Source: CAYQOX01 sp964419335 (lineage in GTDB: Bacteria > Hinthialibacterota > Hinthialibacteria > Hinthialibacterales > Hinthialibacteraceae). From it: DNA of 21,868 bases. The DNA lies in NCBI GenBank assembly GCA_964419335.1, contig CAYQOX010000059.1, positions 1 through 21,868 of the forward strand. The letters run 5' to 3'. The position numbers and the translations under genes are program-made. How positions within the stretch are numbered: the stretch's first letter is position 1; every line of letters begins with the position of its first letter. Shown piece by piece: positions 15,464-21,868 of the stretch. A model generated the notes under the pieces. That model was not told where the DNA came from and made no database searches. It worked only from the letters and a program-made list of their open reading frames with translations.

Positions 15464-17410
15464 ATGGGGAAAAGAAAAACAAAAAAAAGAAGATATCAAA
15501 ATAATCAGACGAGCGAACCCGTTCAGTCGCCTGAAGCTAAAAAGACTTCGTTGGAATATCCCCTGTGGTTACGCAAGTTGGTTATGGTGTTGGCTCTGCT
15601 TCTTCTCGTTGTGTCCGTACATTATCCTTCTATCTATGCCAAACGTTTGATGGATGATTATCGCTATTACATTTCAAACCCCAATATCCAAGATCCTTCA
15701 AGAATACTAAATAATATCCATGAAATTTTTTTCGCTCGCTCTATGGTGCAATTATCCTTTGCTCTGGATATGTCACTTTATCAAGATTTTATGATAGGGG
15801 CTCATCTATCCAGTGTATTTTATCATCTGATTAATGTGATCCTTGTATGGATTGTCGTAAATCAGTTCTTGTCATTGTTTCATGCTTTGCGTGGGAAGTG
15901 GAGTTATGGCTATATTGCGGCGCTTTTGTTTGCGATACACCCTTTCAGTACCCAGCCGATCGCTCATCTCTCTTCACGTGCAAATTTGTTGGTGACTACT
16001 TTTTATTTGCTTGGATTATGTGCATCCCTATATATAACTCGGTTGTTATTAACAAAAAAAACGACAAAGTGGAAACAGTATATTCTTTTGGTAACCCAAT
16101 TGTTTTTTGTATTTTTATTTACTCTTTTGGGTTTTACCGCGAAAGAAATTATTGTTACTTTACCCGCCATGACTTTTTTATCTACTTTACTAGCTTTCTA
16201 TTGGAAAGATTGGCGATTGGCCAAAATTACTTTCTTCCTTCATGGGTCGGTTTATGTTTTGGGAATCGTGGGATATCTCGTTTTTCGCTATGCGTTCTTA
16301 GGTGGACTTTTAGCCTCAGGCGAGGCCGATATACGGACGCCATACGAAAATCTTCTCACTCAACTTGCAGTCATTTTTCTCTATTATATTCCCCGAGTAC
16401 TGTTCCCTTATCAGCTATATTATGATCCCTATTTTCCCATCTACGAGTCCATGTTTGAAACTCCTGTCCTTATTTCTATTGTGTTTTTGATTCTTTATAT
16501 CGGTGTTATGATATATTCTTTCAAGCGTTATACGTTAATTAGTTTTGGCATGGCTTGGTTTCTTATCACCCTTTCTCCCACATCTTCGTTTATCCCCTTG
16601 GGCGATCTTGTCGCCGAGAGGCGGATGTATTTATCCATCATTGGCTTATTTCTAGTCGCTGAAATTGCTTATCATCTTTTTGCAAAGAAAAGGAAAGTTC
16701 TTACTATAGTCTGTTTTATTCTTCCGTTTATTGTACTTTTCTCCTCTCTGACTCTTAAGCGATATCATGAACACAGGGATTTGATGCACATCACCAAAAT
16801 TGATTTAATGCAGCAAGATCACTATGACAAAGTAAAACCAAGAGCAGTTTCACGGCTTATGAAAGCCACCAATGAAGAAAATCAAGATGAAATATTAAAG
16901 ATTCTAAAGGATCTGGAAATCGATCTTAAAAGGCATTTAGGATACATCGAAGAACGCAGCGGAAAATTCCAATATTCACAATATCATAATTTTATGGTCT
17001 TTTTATCCTTCACCCATTATGATGATGAAATGACCGATACCCTTTTCAAATCGATGCTAGAAATGGCGCCGAACAATATGGAACTCTGGGCGGATTATCA
17101 GAACTTTTTACTACTGACAGGACAATATCGTGAGGCGGAAAAAGCGATCGAACAATCGTTGGAGATTGACGACAAGCACTACCGCGTCTTGTTAAATTTA
17201 TCGAACATCTATTTGGTTAAAGATCAACCGGAAAAAGCCATCGCCCTTATTGATGAATTGGTGGATATGTATCCCAAGAATTCTCTGGTACTCAATCATG
17301 GGATAAAACTATATGAGCGTTTTGGTCGAGATACCACAGAACTTCAACAGAAGTTAAAGCAAATCAAAGTACGTGATGATTCAATCTTTAAAGATAGGCC
17401 GGCGCAATAG
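15464..17410 (+). CDS. TMTC-like GT-C glycosyltransferase with C-terminal TPRs
   Basis: A 648-residue protein. A lysine/arginine-rich cytoplasmic start (1-40) is followed by about nine or ten transmembrane segments to residue 430, then a soluble C-terminal part with TPR-like helices (about 520-625, including APNNMELWADYQNFLLLTG and IDDKHYRVLLNLSNIYL). After the first membrane segment comes MDDYRYY (D64/D65), the acidic loop of GT-C enzymes using polyprenyl-phosphate sugars. FAIHPFSTQPIAHLSSRANLL and LVAERRMYLS are hallmark stretches of the TMTC and related O-mannosyltransferase-like families. It would transfer a sugar from a lipid carrier to protein or glycan at the outer face of the membrane. 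GGGAG lies 11 bases before the ATG. The stop is two bases from the convergent coaC stop. Substrate is unproven. Confidence 0.78.
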   Translation: MGKRKTKKRRYQNNQTSEPVQSPEAKKTSLEYPLWLRKLVMVLALLLLVVSVHYPSIYAKRLMDDYRYYISNPNIQDPSRILNNIHEIFFARSMVQLSFALDMSLYQDFMIGAHLSSVFYHLINVILVWIVVNQFLSLFHALRGKWSYGYIAALLFAIHPFSTQPIAHLSSRANLLVTTFYLLGLCASLYITRLLLTKKTTKWKQYILLVTQLFFVFLFTLLGFTAKEIIVTLPAMTFLSTLLAFYWKDWRLAKITFFLHGSVYVLGIVGYLVFRYAFLGGLLASGEADIRTPYENLLTQLAVIFLYYIPRVLFPYQLYYDPYFPIYESMFETPVLISIVFLILYIGVMIYSFKRYTLISFGMAWFLITLSPTSSFIPLGDLVAERRMYLSIIGLFLVAEIAYHLFAKKRKVLTIVCFILPFIVLFSSLTLKRYHEHRDLMHITKIDLMQQDHYDKVKPRAVSRLMKATNEENQDEILKILKDLEIDLKRHLGYIEERSGKFQYSQYHNFMVFLSFTHYDDEMTDTLFKSMLEMAPNNMELWADYQNFLLLTGQYREAEKAIEQSLEIDDKHYRVLLNLSNIYLVKDQPEKAIALIDELVDMYPKNSLVLNHGIKLYERFGRDTTELQQKLKQIKVRDDSIFKDRPAQ

Positions 17411-17412
17411 GT

Positions 17413-17952
17413 TTATAAATCTTGGATAAACTGCAGTATCTCATCGGGTTCGCTCATGCGGCCGACACCCATATCGCCCGAAGCGAGTTCCCCCGCCACC
17501 GGTTCGACGATGTGGTACCCATAACTGCGCAAGGTTTCTATATTCCTTTGCACCGCGGGATGCGCCCACATCTGCCGGTGCATAGCGGGCGCGAATACGA
17601 CCGGACATTCCAAAGCCAACAATAAACTGGAGAGTAAATCATCTGCGATCCCATTCGCCGCCTTGCCGATAATATTGGCGGTCGCCGGAGCGAGGATCGC
17701 CAACTCGGACCAATCCGCCCAAGAGATGTGGCGGATTTCATGGATGGGAGGTTGTTGGAACATGTCGAGTCCCACCTGATTTTCGGAAAGCGAAGCCATG
17801 GTCAAGGGGGTAAGAAATTCTTGCGCCGCTTTTGTCATAACAACCCGCACCTCCGCGTTGGCTTTTTTAAGCGAGCGCACGAGTATCGCGCTTTTGTAGG
17901 CGGCGATTCCCCCGGTAACTCCCACAAGTACATTTTTGGAATCCAGATTCAT
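17413..17952 (-). CDS. coaC: Phosphopantothenoylcysteine decarboxylase (stand-alone CoaC)
   Basis: A 179-residue flavoprotein of the HFCD family, catalysing decarboxylation of 4'-phosphopantothenoylcysteine to 4'-phosphopantetheine in coenzyme A synthesis. It has the FMN-binding GVTGGIAAYK (11-20), the active-site His75 (HEIRHIS), LAPATANIIGKAANGIADDLL and the substrate-recognition region. The usual PAMN motif reads PAMHRQMW (His125) and the usual ACGD motif reads ASGD (Ser158). In E. coli Dfp the matching residues, at the same numbers, are Asn125 and Cys158, both known to be catalytically important. The ligase domain is encoded separately just upstream, with 14 bases between; AGGAAAGAGG precedes the ATG. 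The family is sure; the substitutions are the odd feature. Confidence 0.93.
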   Translation of the reverse strand: MNLDSKNVLVGVTGGIAAYKSAILVRSLKKANAEVRVVMTKAAQEFLTPLTMASLSENQVGLDMFQQPPIHEIRHISWADWSELAILAPATANIIGKAANGIADDLLSSLLLALECPVVFAPAMHRQMWAHPAVQRNIETLRSYGYHIVEPVAGELASGDMGVGRMSEPDEILQFIQDL

Positions 17953-17966
17953 GGCCTCTTTCCTTT

Positions 17967-18653
17967 CTATTTGGGAGGAAGGATCTTATGAAGTTGTTCA
18001 ATCAAGGCATGAGCAATGGCCTGGCGATTGGTGAGCGGTTCGGAAACCCGAAGGCGATTATCTTCTTCTCGCTGGATGAGATAGCCGGTATGTTTATCCT
18101 CGGAAACTTCTTCGGCGAGATTGGCGAGCACCATGGCCGCATCGCTGCGGTCCATCAGGTTTTTTGATCGTTGCACGAGTTGATCCAACGAGATACCGGA
18201 TTCGAGTTTAAATCCAACGATGACAGGATGGGGTGACCATGTACGAAGTTGTTCAATCAGTTTTTCTCCCCGTTTCAGACGTATGATCCATTCTTCTTCT
18301 TGCGATGAGTGTTTACCCCTGACGGGCTCGGCGGGGATATAATCCAACACCGCCGCGGCCATCAAAACCGCATCGACGCGGTTATGCTGGAGATGATCTT
18401 GCAGCTGATTTTTGAGTTGCTTTACCGTATGAAACCGTTCTACCTCAACTTGGAGATCTTCACCCGCGGCTACATCATGGGCGGTGAGGCTGTTTTCCCC
18501 CGCGAGTTGAATCACATTCGCTCCCGCGCGGGATAATTCGCGGGCGATGACGCTTCCCAATCGTCCACTGGAGCGATTGGTGATATAGCGTACTGCGTCT
18601 AAGGGGGCCGAGGTAGGCCCGCTTGTCAGGAGGATGGTTCGTTGTTTTAGCAT
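17967..18653 (-). CDS. coaB: Phosphopantothenate--cysteine ligase (stand-alone CoaB)
   Basis: A 228-residue enzyme joining cysteine to 4'-phosphopantothenate using a nucleotide, the step before CoaC. It has LLTSGPTSAPLDAVRYITN and RSSGRLG near the N-terminus (the conserved D-x-V-R-x-I-[ST]-N-x-S-S-G block), AAAVLDYIP near 98, the lysine-bearing LKRGEKL near 125, VIVGFKLES and MVLANL. In most bacteria it is the C-terminal half of a fused CoaBC; here it is a separate gene placed before coaC, the reverse of the fused order. Separate coaB and coaC genes are known from streptococci and relatives. The ribosome binding site is weak. It begins downstream of the tRNA-Gly terminator, so it probably has its own promoter in 18654-18755, which I could not place. 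Confidence 0.93.
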   Translation of the reverse strand: MLKQRTILLTSGPTSAPLDAVRYITNRSSGRLGSVIARELSRAGANVIQLAGENSLTAHDVAAGEDLQVEVERFHTVKQLKNQLQDHLQHNRVDAVLMAAAVLDYIPAEPVRGKHSSQEEEWIIRLKRGEKLIEQLRTWSPHPVIVGFKLESGISLDQLVQRSKNLMDRSDAAMVLANLAEEVSEDKHTGYLIQREEDNRLRVSEPLTNRQAIAHALIEQLHKILPPK

Positions 18654-18754
18654 GGTTTTATTGTAGGGCTAGGTTTAATCTTGGGCAATATACAGGCGGG
18701 TAACTCAAACGTTCACGGTTTCGAATCAATAGAAAATTGGAGTAGATTACTATT

Positions 18755-18792
18755 AAAGTAAAAAGCCGTGACCCTTTAAGGATTCACGGCTT
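18755..18792 (-). terminator. Rho-independent terminator of the tRNA-Gly gene
   Basis: A perfect nine-base stem (AAGCCGTGA at 18763-18771 with TCACGGCTT at 18784-18792) encloses a loop that can extend the stem with CCTT/AAGG. On the minus strand it is followed by TTTACTTT. It lies just downstream of the tRNA. Confidence 0.85.
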
Positions 18793-18801
18793 GTTGTTCT
18801 C

Positions 18802-18877
18802 TGGAGCAGGAGACGGGATTCGAACCCGCGACCTTCTCGTTGGCAACGAGAAGCTCTACCAGCTGAGCTACTCCTGC
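18802..18877 (-). tRNA. tRNA-Gly (anticodon GCC)
   Basis: A 76-base cloverleaf on the minus strand. The acceptor arms are GCAGGAG and CTCCTGC, with discriminator U and a genomically encoded CCA (18802-18804). The anticodon stem CTTCTCG/CGAGAAG encloses the loop TTGCCAA with anticodon GCC. The D arm has AGCTCAGCTGGTAGAGCT and the T arm has GCGGGTTCGAATCCCGT. A -35/-10 promoter and a terminator flank it, so it is a single-gene transcript. Confidence 0.97.
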
Positions 18878-18912
18878 AAAATATTTAGACTTTTTTACAA
18901 TCAACGTGATAA

Positions 18913-18941
18913 ATTATTGTCACAAGCCAGAGAATTGTCAA
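18913..18941 (-). promoter_or_regulatory. Strong housekeeping promoter for tRNA-Gly
   Basis: On the minus strand, consensus TTGACA (18936-18941) and AATAAT (18913-18918, five of six) are separated by 17 bases. Transcription would start near 18906, about 29 bases before the mature tRNA 5' end, as expected for a stable RNA gene. Confidence 0.7.
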
Positions 18942-19057
18942 GGAAGAAATTTCTTTCTGGGTAGTTTCTTGAAGATTTTTTTATGAAATTTGTTTCTTCT
19001 GGTTTTCCCGCCTTAGAGTTAAAATGGGGAAAATTAGGGCTTTATATATTTTTTACT

Positions 19058-19085
19058 TTGCCGAAAGTAAGGGTAATGGTAAAAT
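19058..19085 (+). promoter_or_regulatory. Possible promoter for the cyclic-nucleotide-binding gene
   Basis: TTGCCG (19058-19063) and TAAAAT (19080-19085, five of six) are separated by 16 bases; TGG just before the -10 gives an extended -10 element. It lies about 38 bases before the ATG at 19124. Confidence 0.4.
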
Positions 19086-19123
19086 ACGGTTAAACGATAA
19101 GGACTCAAAAGGGTTTGGCAACG

Positions 19124-19513
19124 ATGGCCGATGCAGGTTTAAGCGGTGCAGGAAGCGGGGCTTTCAGCCTCAGGGCAGGAACCATGCTGATCCAGGAAGG
19201 TGACCTGGGACGTTGTGCCTACTTGCTCTTGTCGGGAAGGCTCCATGTTTATAAAGAGCATGACGGGGAGGCGGTTATGTGCGGCGAAATTACGCCCATC
19301 GACATCGTGGGAGAGTTGGCCATCTTTGATGAAATGCCCCGTTCAGCGACTGTGGTGGTCGTAGAAGATGCCCACCTGATTGAATTGAATAAACATAAAC
19401 TTAAGGCCTTGATTCGCCGTTCTCCAACCATCGCTGAGACCATTATTAAGTTACTCTGCAGTAAACTACGCGATTCTGCCAACCGGTTAGTTCAATCTCA
19501 CCATCGGGAATAA
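19124..19513 (+). CDS. Stand-alone cyclic-nucleotide-binding (CRP-like) domain protein
   Basis: A 129-residue protein that is a single cyclic-nucleotide-binding beta-barrel with its C-terminal helix. It shows LIQEGDLGRCAYLLLSGRLHVY, then the phosphate-binding cassette GELAIFDEMPRSATVVV, where Glu, Arg and Ser are in the positions that bind cAMP in E. coli CRP (GEL...RSA). There is no helix-turn-helix, kinase or channel domain, so it cannot act as a CRP-type regulator alone and may work as a ligand-dependent partner. I use ATG 19124, with AAGGG ten bases upstream; the frame also opens at TTG 19115. It precedes the Gfo/Idh/MocA gene by 108 bases on the same strand. Ligand and partner are unknown. 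Confidence 0.85.
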   Translation: MADAGLSGAGSGAFSLRAGTMLIQEGDLGRCAYLLLSGRLHVYKEHDGEAVMCGEITPIDIVGELAIFDEMPRSATVVVVEDAHLIELNKHKLKALIRRSPTIAETIIKLLCSKLRDSANRLVQSHHRE

Positions 19514-19621
19514 TTCCTTTTCTCATTCTTCTTTTCTCAGACTCGAAGTGTGTTGTTTTTTCCTTTATGATGGTAGCTAAAGGCATTGTGTGGCTCTATC
19601 GAATTTAGGAGGAAATGAATT

Positions 19622-21004
19622 ATGGCGAAGAAGAATCCAGGTCGAACCAATCGACGCGATATGGTAAAACGCTCCGTCCTGACCGCGGCGGGGCTCTCGT
19701 TCGGGATCAGTACTAGCACGAAGCCGGTTCTCGGCGCGAACGACAAAGTTCATGTGGGATTCATAGGAGTGGGCAATCGAGGCAGCCAACTGCTGCGCGG
19801 ATTTATGAAGAATGAGGATGTTCATGTATCCGCTTTGTGCGATGTTTATGAACCTTATCTCAGCCGTGACCGTTCAAAAGTTCACAAGGAATGGCTTGAC
19901 GATCTTGGTGGACGGATTCCCCCCATGGGTGAGACTTTTGATCATGAAGTGGAACGTGTAACCGATTTTCGCCGGGTGTTGGAGATGAAAGAAGTCGACG
20001 CGGTTTGTATCGCGACCCCCGACCATTGGCATGCGATACAAACCATCATGACGATGGATGCGGATAAGGATGTCTATGTTGAAAAGCCGTTATCCATCAC
20101 CATTCATGAAGGCCGTAAGATGGTTGAAGCACAGAAGCGTACGGGAAAAGTGGTGCAAGTGGGGCTGCACCGCCGTTCGTCGCGGATGTATCGCCATTTA
20201 GCCGGCTTGGTCAGCGAAGGCGGTATTGGGACGGTTTCAGTGGCGCGCGCCTATCGCATTAGCAATATGTATCCCGATGGGATTGGGTTAAAACCTGTTA
20301 CCAGCCCACCCCCGGGGTTTGATTGGGATATGTGGTTAGGTCCGAGGCAGGAACGGAGTTTTCAGATGAACATCAGTCCCTACGCTTTTCGCTGGTGGCA
20401 GGATTATTCTTCCCAGATGGCGAATTGGGGAGTCCATTATTGCGATACCATCCGCTGGGTGTTGGATGAGTGGGCGCCCATCTCGATTTCAGCCCATGGA
20501 ACCAAGGTGGGATTGGAGGATGACCGCATGATTCCGACGACCATGGAGGCAACCTTTGAACTTCCCTCCGGCGCGTTATTGATCTTTGGGCAGTATGAAG
20601 CCAGCGGGGGAAAAGTTTTACTCGATGGTGAACTCGAATTTCGTGGTACATTTGGCAATTTATATTCCAAATCGGAAGGCCGGGGATACAAAATTATTCC
20701 CACCGGCGGGGGGCAATTCCAAGATCGAGGGACGCTTATCGAGGCGAAAGAAGAAGGCCGAATGGATGACAATCTAACCCAGCAGCACATTCGGAACTTT
20801 CTCGATTGTGTCAAAAGCCGTGAAACCTGTCATTGTGATTTAGAGACTGGTCATCGCTCCACCACCTTCGCCCTGCTGGCGAATATCGCTTTGCGGACTC
20901 GTTCCCGTTTGGAGTGGGACCCCAAGAAGGAACGAATCATTACGCCTGAATCGGCGAATCAGTGGCTCCATTATGAATATAGAAAGCCCTGGAAATTGGG
21001 ATGA
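19622..21004 (+). CDS. Tat-exported Gfo/Idh/MocA-family oxidoreductase
   Basis: A 460-residue NAD(P)-dependent oxidoreductase-family protein. The N-terminus is a twin-arginine signal (TNRRDMVKRSVLTAAGLS, R11/R12) ending near LGAN, so it is probably exported folded with its cofactor. The Rossmann fold has GFIGVGNRG (46-54), ALCDVYEPY, IATPDHWHA (130-138) and the family's EKP motif (VYVEKPLS, 154-156). The C-terminal domain has FRWWQDYSSQMANWGVHYCD, typical of the secreted Gfo/Idh/MocA group common in Planctomycetes and similar phyla. These enzymes act on sugars or polyols; the substrate is unknown. AGGAGG lies nine bases before the ATG. A perfect hairpin at 21043-21066 lies 38 bases after its stop. 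Confidence 0.93.
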   Translation: MAKKNPGRTNRRDMVKRSVLTAAGLSFGISTSTKPVLGANDKVHVGFIGVGNRGSQLLRGFMKNEDVHVSALCDVYEPYLSRDRSKVHKEWLDDLGGRIPPMGETFDHEVERVTDFRRVLEMKEVDAVCIATPDHWHAIQTIMTMDADKDVYVEKPLSITIHEGRKMVEAQKRTGKVVQVGLHRRSSRMYRHLAGLVSEGGIGTVSVARAYRISNMYPDGIGLKPVTSPPPGFDWDMWLGPRQERSFQMNISPYAFRWWQDYSSQMANWGVHYCDTIRWVLDEWAPISISAHGTKVGLEDDRMIPTTMEATFELPSGALLIFGQYEASGGKVLLDGELEFRGTFGNLYSKSEGRGYKIIPTGGGQFQDRGTLIEAKEEGRMDDNLTQQHIRNFLDCVKSRETCHCDLETGHRSTTFALLANIALRTRSRLEWDPKKERIITPESANQWLHYEYRKPWKLG

Positions 21005-21032
21005 TTTTTACTCAGCCGCTTCGTTGGATAGA

Positions 21033-21066
21033 CAAGCGAAAAGGTGGGGCTTTTTATAGCCCCACC
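21033..21066 (-). terminator. Terminator hairpin downstream of the WD40-like gene
   Basis: A perfect nine-base stem (GGTGGGGCT at 21043-21051 with AGCCCCACC at 21058-21066) is followed on the minus strand by TTTTCGCTT. It would end the minus-strand gene that stops at 21123. It may also slow plus-strand transcription from the Gfo/Idh/MocA gene, but no T-run follows on that strand. Confidence 0.7.
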
Positions 21067-21122
21067 CATGCGTTAGCGATTTTGGCAACCTTTTGCAGAG
21101 ACATTGCTGCTTACTTGTTTCC

Positions 21123-21868
21123 TTAATGCAATTGCCAGTCATCAACTTTTGTATCCGGGATGCCGGATTCGAAGACATAAATTTTATTATCTTCGCAGGC
21201 GATGTACACAAATTCGTCATCGGGTGAGAAAGTGCAGGCGGTCATGTAGGTGGGGGTATCAAATTGTTTTATTGGAGTTAACTCTGATTGTAAGCTTGAA
21301 AGATTGAATAAAGTGGGTTTTCCTTCCCATTCGGTTAGAAAATACTGATCATCCGACGTGAAGGTTACATCTTTGTAAAAATGTTCGAATTGTTTCCATC
21401 GGGAAACATCCTCAGGACCGGTCGGCATATAAATTAAACTTACATCATTGTAAATTTCCTTATTTTCCCCTATATAGGGAAATTTTTTGTGAGGTGGATT
21501 ATAAAAATCAGCTACTCGATGGCCACGGATGATTAAACAATTGTTTTGTGGGGAAAATTCAACTTCTATGGGATAGTTTTCTGTATGAGATTGAGTGATA
21601 CTTGTACCTTTATAAAGTAGTTTCCCATCATCCGCATCCCAAACACGTGGCTCATAGGTTGCACTTTTTTTTCAACATAATCACCTTGTTCCCAATAAAT
21701 TATTCCACCGATTCGATTGTGTTTCGAAGAATATTCCACTAAAGGATATTTCCAAAATACATAATACTGTCCATAAGCAGGGTTATGAATGCCAAAATTC
21801 TTATACCAATTTGTTTGATAATATTCTCCTGTTTGTTCTTTTGTTTCTTCAAGATATATTCTTTGATC
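21123..21868 (-). pseudogene. WD40-like beta-propeller gene, frameshifted and cut by the window edge
   Basis: About 248 codons of a larger gene that enters from the right edge. Reading the minus strand from 21868 gives continuous protein with AYGQYYVFWKYPL and GGIIYWEQGDYVEKK up to a run of eight A's (21665-21672). After it the protein continues in another frame with SATYEPRVWDADDGKLLYKG, then VEFSPQNNCLIIRG and CTFSPDDEFVYIACEDNKIYVFES to the stop at 21123. WDADDGKLLY and the FSPDDEFVYIA pattern are typical of WD40/YVTN propeller blades. In the downstream frame a TGA lies at the run itself, so one extra A (nine) would restore the frame. A sequencing or assembly error in the homopolymer is as likely as a real mutation. 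No start or signal peptide is visible. Confidence 0.8.

Overview
This 21.9 kb window looks like chromosome from a Gram-negative bacterium of an uncultivated lineage. The signs are a Tat-exported Gfo/Idh/MocA oxidoreductase, cobalamin-binding radical SAM enzymes, a TMTC-like GT-C glycosyltransferase with TPRs, a sigma-54 activator, signal peptides on large extracytoplasmic proteins, and moderate, AT-leaning base composition. I cannot name the phylum. There is no phage, transposase, integrase, rRNA or CRISPR array.

Layout. (1) 1-2662 is a regulatory block. A minus-strand gene start at the left edge and a small degenerate receiver gene (minus) lie divergently from an NtrC-type sigma-54 activator (848-2290, plus). 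The intergenic region holds a full-consensus -24/-12 sigma-54 promoter pointing at the receiver gene. Convergent to the activator is a histidine kinase collapsed to a membrane segment plus the last part of its ATPase domain. (2) 2710-8123 is a surface and secreted block: a secreted five-bladed-propeller (glycosidase-like) protein, a GT4 glycosyltransferase, a 683-residue exported protein with twelve GxDxY repeats, a small membrane-anchored protein and a VanZ-like protein. (3) 8192-12159 is a tight minus-strand run of three radical SAM genes (one SPASM-like, two B12-binding type). (4) 12249-17410, plus strand, holds a membrane metal-dependent hydrolase-like protein, a GT2 and a GT4 joined by one-base stop/start overlaps, then a GC-rich foldback element and a TMTC-like glycosyltransferase with TPRs. 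(5) 17413-18877, minus strand, is housekeeping: split coaB and coaC, and tRNA-Gly(GCC) with a clear promoter and terminator. (6) 19124-21868 has a stand-alone cyclic-nucleotide-binding domain, a Tat-exported Gfo/Idh/MocA protein, and a WD40-like propeller gene broken by a one-base shift at a run of eight A's and cut by the window edge.

How the genes fit together. Four glycosyltransferases, VanZ-like and YdjM-like membrane proteins and the radical SAM run suggest synthesis and modification of a cell-surface glycan, lipid or glycoprotein; this is inference from context. The regulatory block reads as a self-contained sigma-54 circuit whose cognate kinase has decayed or been reduced. The most unusual points are the sigma-54 promoter facing a degenerate receiver, the miniature kinase remnant, the GxDxY repeat protein, the foldback element, and a CoaC with two substituted active-site residues.
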